Assembly (NCBI GenBank): GCA_036338025.1
Contig: JAYZDB010000214.1
Span: 1-8,847 of the forward strand
Source of the DNA: JAYZDB01 sp036338025
GTDB lineage: Bacteria > Planctomycetota > UBA1135 > UBA2386
Direction of reading: 5' to 3'
Length of the DNA: 8,847 nucleotides
The notes under the pieces were generated by a model. That model worked only from the letters and a program-made list of their open reading frames with translations, was not told the DNA's origin and did no database searches. A program made the translations under genes and the position numbers. This document shows positions 6,886 to 8,847 of this stretch, piece after piece (the first letter of the stretch is position 1; each line of letters begins with the position of its first letter).

Positions 6886-6908
6886 CCGCTTCCGATTCGT
6901 GGTAGATT
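6879..6908 (+). promoter_or_regulatory. Weak sigma70-like promoter candidate
   Basis: TTCACC (6879-6884) and TAGATT (6903-6908) each match four of six consensus bases, with an 18-bp spacer. This would start a transcript roughly 40 nt before the ATG at 6956. The -35 overlaps the second inverted repeat. The match is poor and the consensus for this organism is unknown. Confidence 0.2.
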
Positions 6909-6955
6909 ACGGCCGGTAGTTTTCAGCGATTCGAACCAACCAAATCCCTATCGCC

Positions 6956-7567
6956 ATGCAAGCGAAAGTAGCTCTTCTTTTCCTGGTGTTTGCGGCTGGA
7001 GCCGGCACCGTCACATACCAGTTCTTGTGGAACGATTCGGCGGATGTGTCTGACACTCCCGAGGCGCTTCCGGAGGAAAAGGTGTCCCTGCCCGATTCCC
7101 CCAAGGAACTGAAGGGTGATGCGCCGGCTGCCAAGGTAGAGAAGCCGAAGAAGAAGAGCAAATACCCGCTCGAAGAGGAGAACATCGCAGCTTCGGCAGA
7201 TCGCTTGCAACTGCCAAACGGCAAGTCTGTGCCGATTCTGAACGGGGCTTATGGAGCAAAGAACGGTTGGCCTTCCGATATCCCCTATAGCCCGATCATC
7301 AAGGTCCAGATTGACGGCAACGGTGAGCGCTACTACCTCCACGAGGATGGTTCGCAGACCAAGACTCTCAACCGCATGAACACCGCTACCGGCAAGATGG
7401 TCGTGGTGACCCAGGTCAGCAACCCCGTTGATCCTGTCCCGATGGACCCTGAGGAGATCGCCAGGGTGAGCAAGGAAGAGAAGCGCAGGGCGGCCAACAA
7501 GAAGGGCGGCAACAAGAAGGGCGGCAACAAGAAGGGCGGCAACAAGAAGGGCGGCAACAAGAAGTAG
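6956..7567 (+). CDS. Unrecognised anchored protein with NKKGG-repeat C-terminus
   Basis: I do not recognise this 203-residue protein. Residues 5-23 are a hydrophobic signal or anchor. Residues 27-81 are a charged, Pro/Lys/Glu-rich linker with a KPKKKSK cluster. Residues 82-160 look like a small folded domain: LPNGKSVPILNGAYG, then IPYSPIIKVQIDGNGERYYL, HEDGSQTKTL and VVVTQVSNP. It has alternating hydrophobic strands and many Gly/Asn turns, suggesting a beta-rich unit. Residues 181-203 are four NKKGG units plus NKK, ending at the TAG. It is probably exported and membrane-tethered, with the basic tail outside the cytoplasm. The ATG lacks a Shine-Dalgarno and is preceded by TATCGCC. It stands alone, downstream of the sulfotransferase operon, with inverted repeats in its upstream region. 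The basic tail resembles the Gly-X-Lys end of the large surface protein in kind, not in exact sequence. Function is unknown. Confidence 0.78.
   Translation: MQAKVALLFLVFAAGAGTVTYQFLWNDSADVSDTPEALPEEKVSLPDSPKELKGDAPAAKVEKPKKKSKYPLEEENIAASADRLQLPNGKSVPILNGAYGAKNGWPSDIPYSPIIKVQIDGNGERYYLHEDGSQTKTLNRMNTATGKMVVVTQVSNPVDPVPMDPEEIARVSKEEKRRAANKKGGNKKGGNKKGGNKKGGNKK
7496..7564 (+). repeat. 15-bp tandem repeat (four full units plus 9 bp)
   Basis: AACAAGAAGGGCGGC is repeated exactly four times (7496-7555) and followed by AACAAGAAG and the stop codon. The units encode NKKGG. Perfect DNA identity, including third positions, implies recent expansion or slippage. Unit length is a multiple of three, so copy number could vary without a frameshift. 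Confidence 0.95.
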
Positions 7568-7594
7568 CCCCAGCGTCTGCAGGTTCGATTCGTT

Positions 7595-7750
7595 GTGTTC
7601 GCGCGCTGTGCGATTGCTCGCCCCGATGCAGTCTCTCCGTTCGATGCCCAGGCTGACATGCTGATGGCGATCCTAGGCGCGATCTTCGCGCTGGTTCTTC
7701 TGTCGCGCTTGCAAGACCGCCAGATGGCAGCTCGTTCGGGCGCCGGGTGA
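7595..7750 (+). CDS. Possible small single-pass membrane peptide
   Basis: An open frame from GTG 7595 ends at TGA 7748-7750 (51 codons). A shorter version from ATG 7658 gives 30 residues starting MLMAILGAIFALVLLSRLQ. The segment from residue 22 (of the long form) is a credible membrane helix followed by a polar, basic tail (RLQDRQMAARSG), as in known tiny membrane proteins. Neither start has a clear Shine-Dalgarno. It lies in the 194-bp gap between the NKKGG gene and the convergent TPR gene. The evidence is only the helix-plus-basic-tail composition, so it may be chance. Confidence 0.25.
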   Translation: MFARCAIARPDAVSPFDAQADMLMAILGAIFALVLLSRLQDRQMAARSGAG

Positions 7751-7773
7751 ACCGGCAAGGCCTACTGTTTTTT
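7742..7773 (+). terminator. Weak hairpin plus T run between convergent genes
   Basis: GCCGG (7742-7746) and CCGGC (7752-7756) form a short GC stem with a 5-nt loop, and six T bases occur at 7768-7773. The 11-nt distance between stem and T run is longer than usual, and the T run lies inside the end of the opposing gene, encoding its Lys-Lys. It may act as a poor terminator for the plus-strand transcript. Confidence 0.25.
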
Positions 7774-8847
7774 GCGGTAGAGTTCCCGGTGCTGCCTGGC
7801 TGATTGGCCATCGCCGATCTTGTCGTAGCACTCCGCAAGGTGCTTATGGGCTTCGCGAAACTTGGTATTGCGGGTGAGGCAGGTCTGGAAAGCCTTGATC
7901 GCGAGTTCCCATTGCTTGCCTGATTTGCAGGCCCACCCGAGGTTGAACCAGGCCTGATCGTGTTGTGGATGGTCTCGGAGGTGCGCCTGGTACATCCCGA
8001 TCGACTTGGGAATGTCGCCGAGTTTTTGATGCGCGTGTGCCATCTGGAACAAGATGTTCCGATAGCCAGGATGCCGGGCCATGACGCTTTGGAAATACGG
8101 CAGCGCTTGCCGATACTGGTCTGCTTGACCGAGGAATACGCCCGCAAAGTACGCGTACTCGAGATTTGCCGGATCGAGAGTGGCGGCCTGCCTTGCCTCG
8201 GTCGCTGCCTGCCGCGGCTTGTCTAGGCGATTCGCGGCGCGCGCCAGATAGAAGTGTGACTGGGCGACCGCTGGCTGCAAGGACACCGCAGTCTGAAACT
8301 CGTCAAACGACTTCTTGAGTCGTCCGGTGTCGCCGAACAGGGCGCCGAGGGCCAGATGGGCATCCACCGAGTTCGGGTTCATGGCGATTGCCGTGTGCAG
8401 GAGCTGTTCCTTTTCCTTGCTGGTGTCCGGGAGCGCCGCCGCCAGATTTACGTGGGCTTGGATGTCGCCGCCCTTGGCGACGCTGTGACGCCACAGGGAT
8501 TCCTCGCTGCGCCACACCGGGTTGATGCTGATTGAAGCCACCGCAAAGTAGAGGGCTGCGGCGGCCAGGATCAGATTTCCCCGCCGGGATTGCTGACCGA
8601 GCAACACGGCCAGGCCCAGATACAGGAAGAAGCTCGAGGGATACACCCGGTAGGGGACGATCTGTGTGTGTAGCGGAAGGACCGATGATGTCAGGACCAG
8701 CATTGCCTGATAGGAGAGCAGGCAGAACACCAGCAGCGGCCGTGATCGCCACCAACGCCATGCGAGCATCCAGGATCCCAGGATGCATATCCCCCCGATC
8801 CACCGTTGCCAGTTCACCACTCCGTCATCCGCACCCATACGCATTTC
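7762..8847 (-). CDS. Membrane/TPR protein, C-terminal part (TMTC-like GT-C glycosyltransferase suspected)
   Basis: The frame is open through the right edge (GAA precedes the ATG at 8842-8844), so the 360 residues from that ATG are most likely only the end of a larger protein. Four hydrophobic segments are visible, near 13-29, 35-56, 69-83 and 90-107. They are followed by about six or seven TPR units covering roughly 128-358 (clear examples at 160-193, 194-227, 228-260, 262-294, 295-328). The junction YRVYPSSFFLYLGLAVLL then NPVWRSEESLWRHSV resembles the region between the last helices and the TPRs in TMTC-like proteins, where R-x-Y-x-P-S and W-x-x-E-x-x-L recur. TMTC proteins are GT-C enzymes that use polyprenyl-phosphate sugars to glycosylate proteins. 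The catalytic loop would be at the missing N-terminus, so the enzymatic role is inference; an ordinary membrane-anchored TPR scaffold is the alternative. It is convergent with the genes to its left. Confidence 0.8.
   Translation of the reverse strand, partial: EMRMGADDGVVNWQRWIGGICILGSWMLAWRWWRSRPLLVFCLLSYQAMLVLTSSVLPLHTQIVPYRVYPSSFFLYLGLAVLLGQQSRRGNLILAAAALYFAVASISINPVWRSEESLWRHSVAKGGDIQAHVNLAAALPDTSKEKEQLLHTAIAMNPNSVDAHLALGALFGDTGRLKKSFDEFQTAVSLQPAVAQSHFYLARAANRLDKPRQAATEARQAATLDPANLEYAYFAGVFLGQADQYRQALPYFQSVMARHPGYRNILFQMAHAHQKLGDIPKSIGMYQAHLRDHPQHDQAWFNLGWACKSGKQWELAIKAFQTCLTRNTKFREAHKHLAECYDKIGDGQSARQHRELYRKKQ

Larger units (their letters stand above)
6660..6955. other. Intergenic region with several inverted repeats
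   Basis: These 296 bp lie between the operon and the next plus-strand gene. An open frame from 6723 is low in protein character and I regard it as non-coding. The stretch holds hairpin-forming segments at 6675-6694, 6729-6768 and 6858-6885, listed separately, and a weak promoter-like pair before the start at 6956. I see no T-rich intrinsic terminator directly after the operon. Confidence 0.6.

Noticed and set aside
6723..6905. 60-codon open frame between the operon and the NKKGG gene
   Set aside because: No protein-like pattern, and it overlaps the inverted repeats that suggest non-coding regulatory sequence.

Overview
The window is moderately GC-rich (about 60% by eye) and carries no RNA gene, CRISPR array or insertion sequence that I can recognise. 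Protein content suggests a large-genome, environmental Gram-negative bacterium. Long secreted proteins built from carboxypeptidase-regulatory-like beta-sandwich domains, TPR proteins fused to multi-pass membrane domains, bacterial sulfotransferases and weak or absent Shine-Dalgarno sites are all common in Planctomycetota and similar groups. That assignment is an inference; no marker gene is present.

Layout, left to right. (1) 1-201 (+): the C-terminal end of an SGNH/GDSL-type hydrolase, cut by the window edge. (2) 223-3423 (-): a 1066-residue, N-terminally anchored surface protein of about eight beta-sandwich repeats. It has Arg/Gly-rich loops, a 36-bp tandem repeat and a Gly-X-Lys tail. It converges on gene 1 with a 21-bp gap. 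(3) 3424-3807: a 384-bp divergent intergenic region. (4) 3808-6659 (+): a tight three-gene operon encoding a WecE-type sugar aminotransferase, a GtrB/ArnC/DPM1-type polyprenyl-phosphate glycosyltransferase and a PAPS-dependent sulfotransferase. (5) 6660-6955: an intergenic region with several inverted repeats, including two mutually exclusive hairpins just upstream of the next gene. (6) 6956-7567 (+): an unrecognised 203-residue anchored protein ending in a 15-bp tandem repeat that encodes NKKGG units. (7) 7568-7761: a short gap that may encode a tiny membrane peptide. (8) 7762-8847 (-): the C-terminal part of a membrane/TPR protein resembling the end of TMTC-like GT-C glycosyltransferases, cut by the right edge.

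How the genes may work together (inference): the operon looks designed to make a nucleotide-linked 4-amino-4,6-dideoxyhexose, move a sugar onto a polyprenyl-phosphate carrier and sulfate a glycan. A GT-C enzyme such as the one suggested at the right edge is the kind of protein that uses polyprenyl-phosphate sugars. The two secreted or anchored proteins have strongly basic tails, and one also has basic loops, so they could bind an anionic (sulfated) surface glycan. No single gene is of a new type apart from the two unusual surface proteins. The combination is the most interesting feature of the window.
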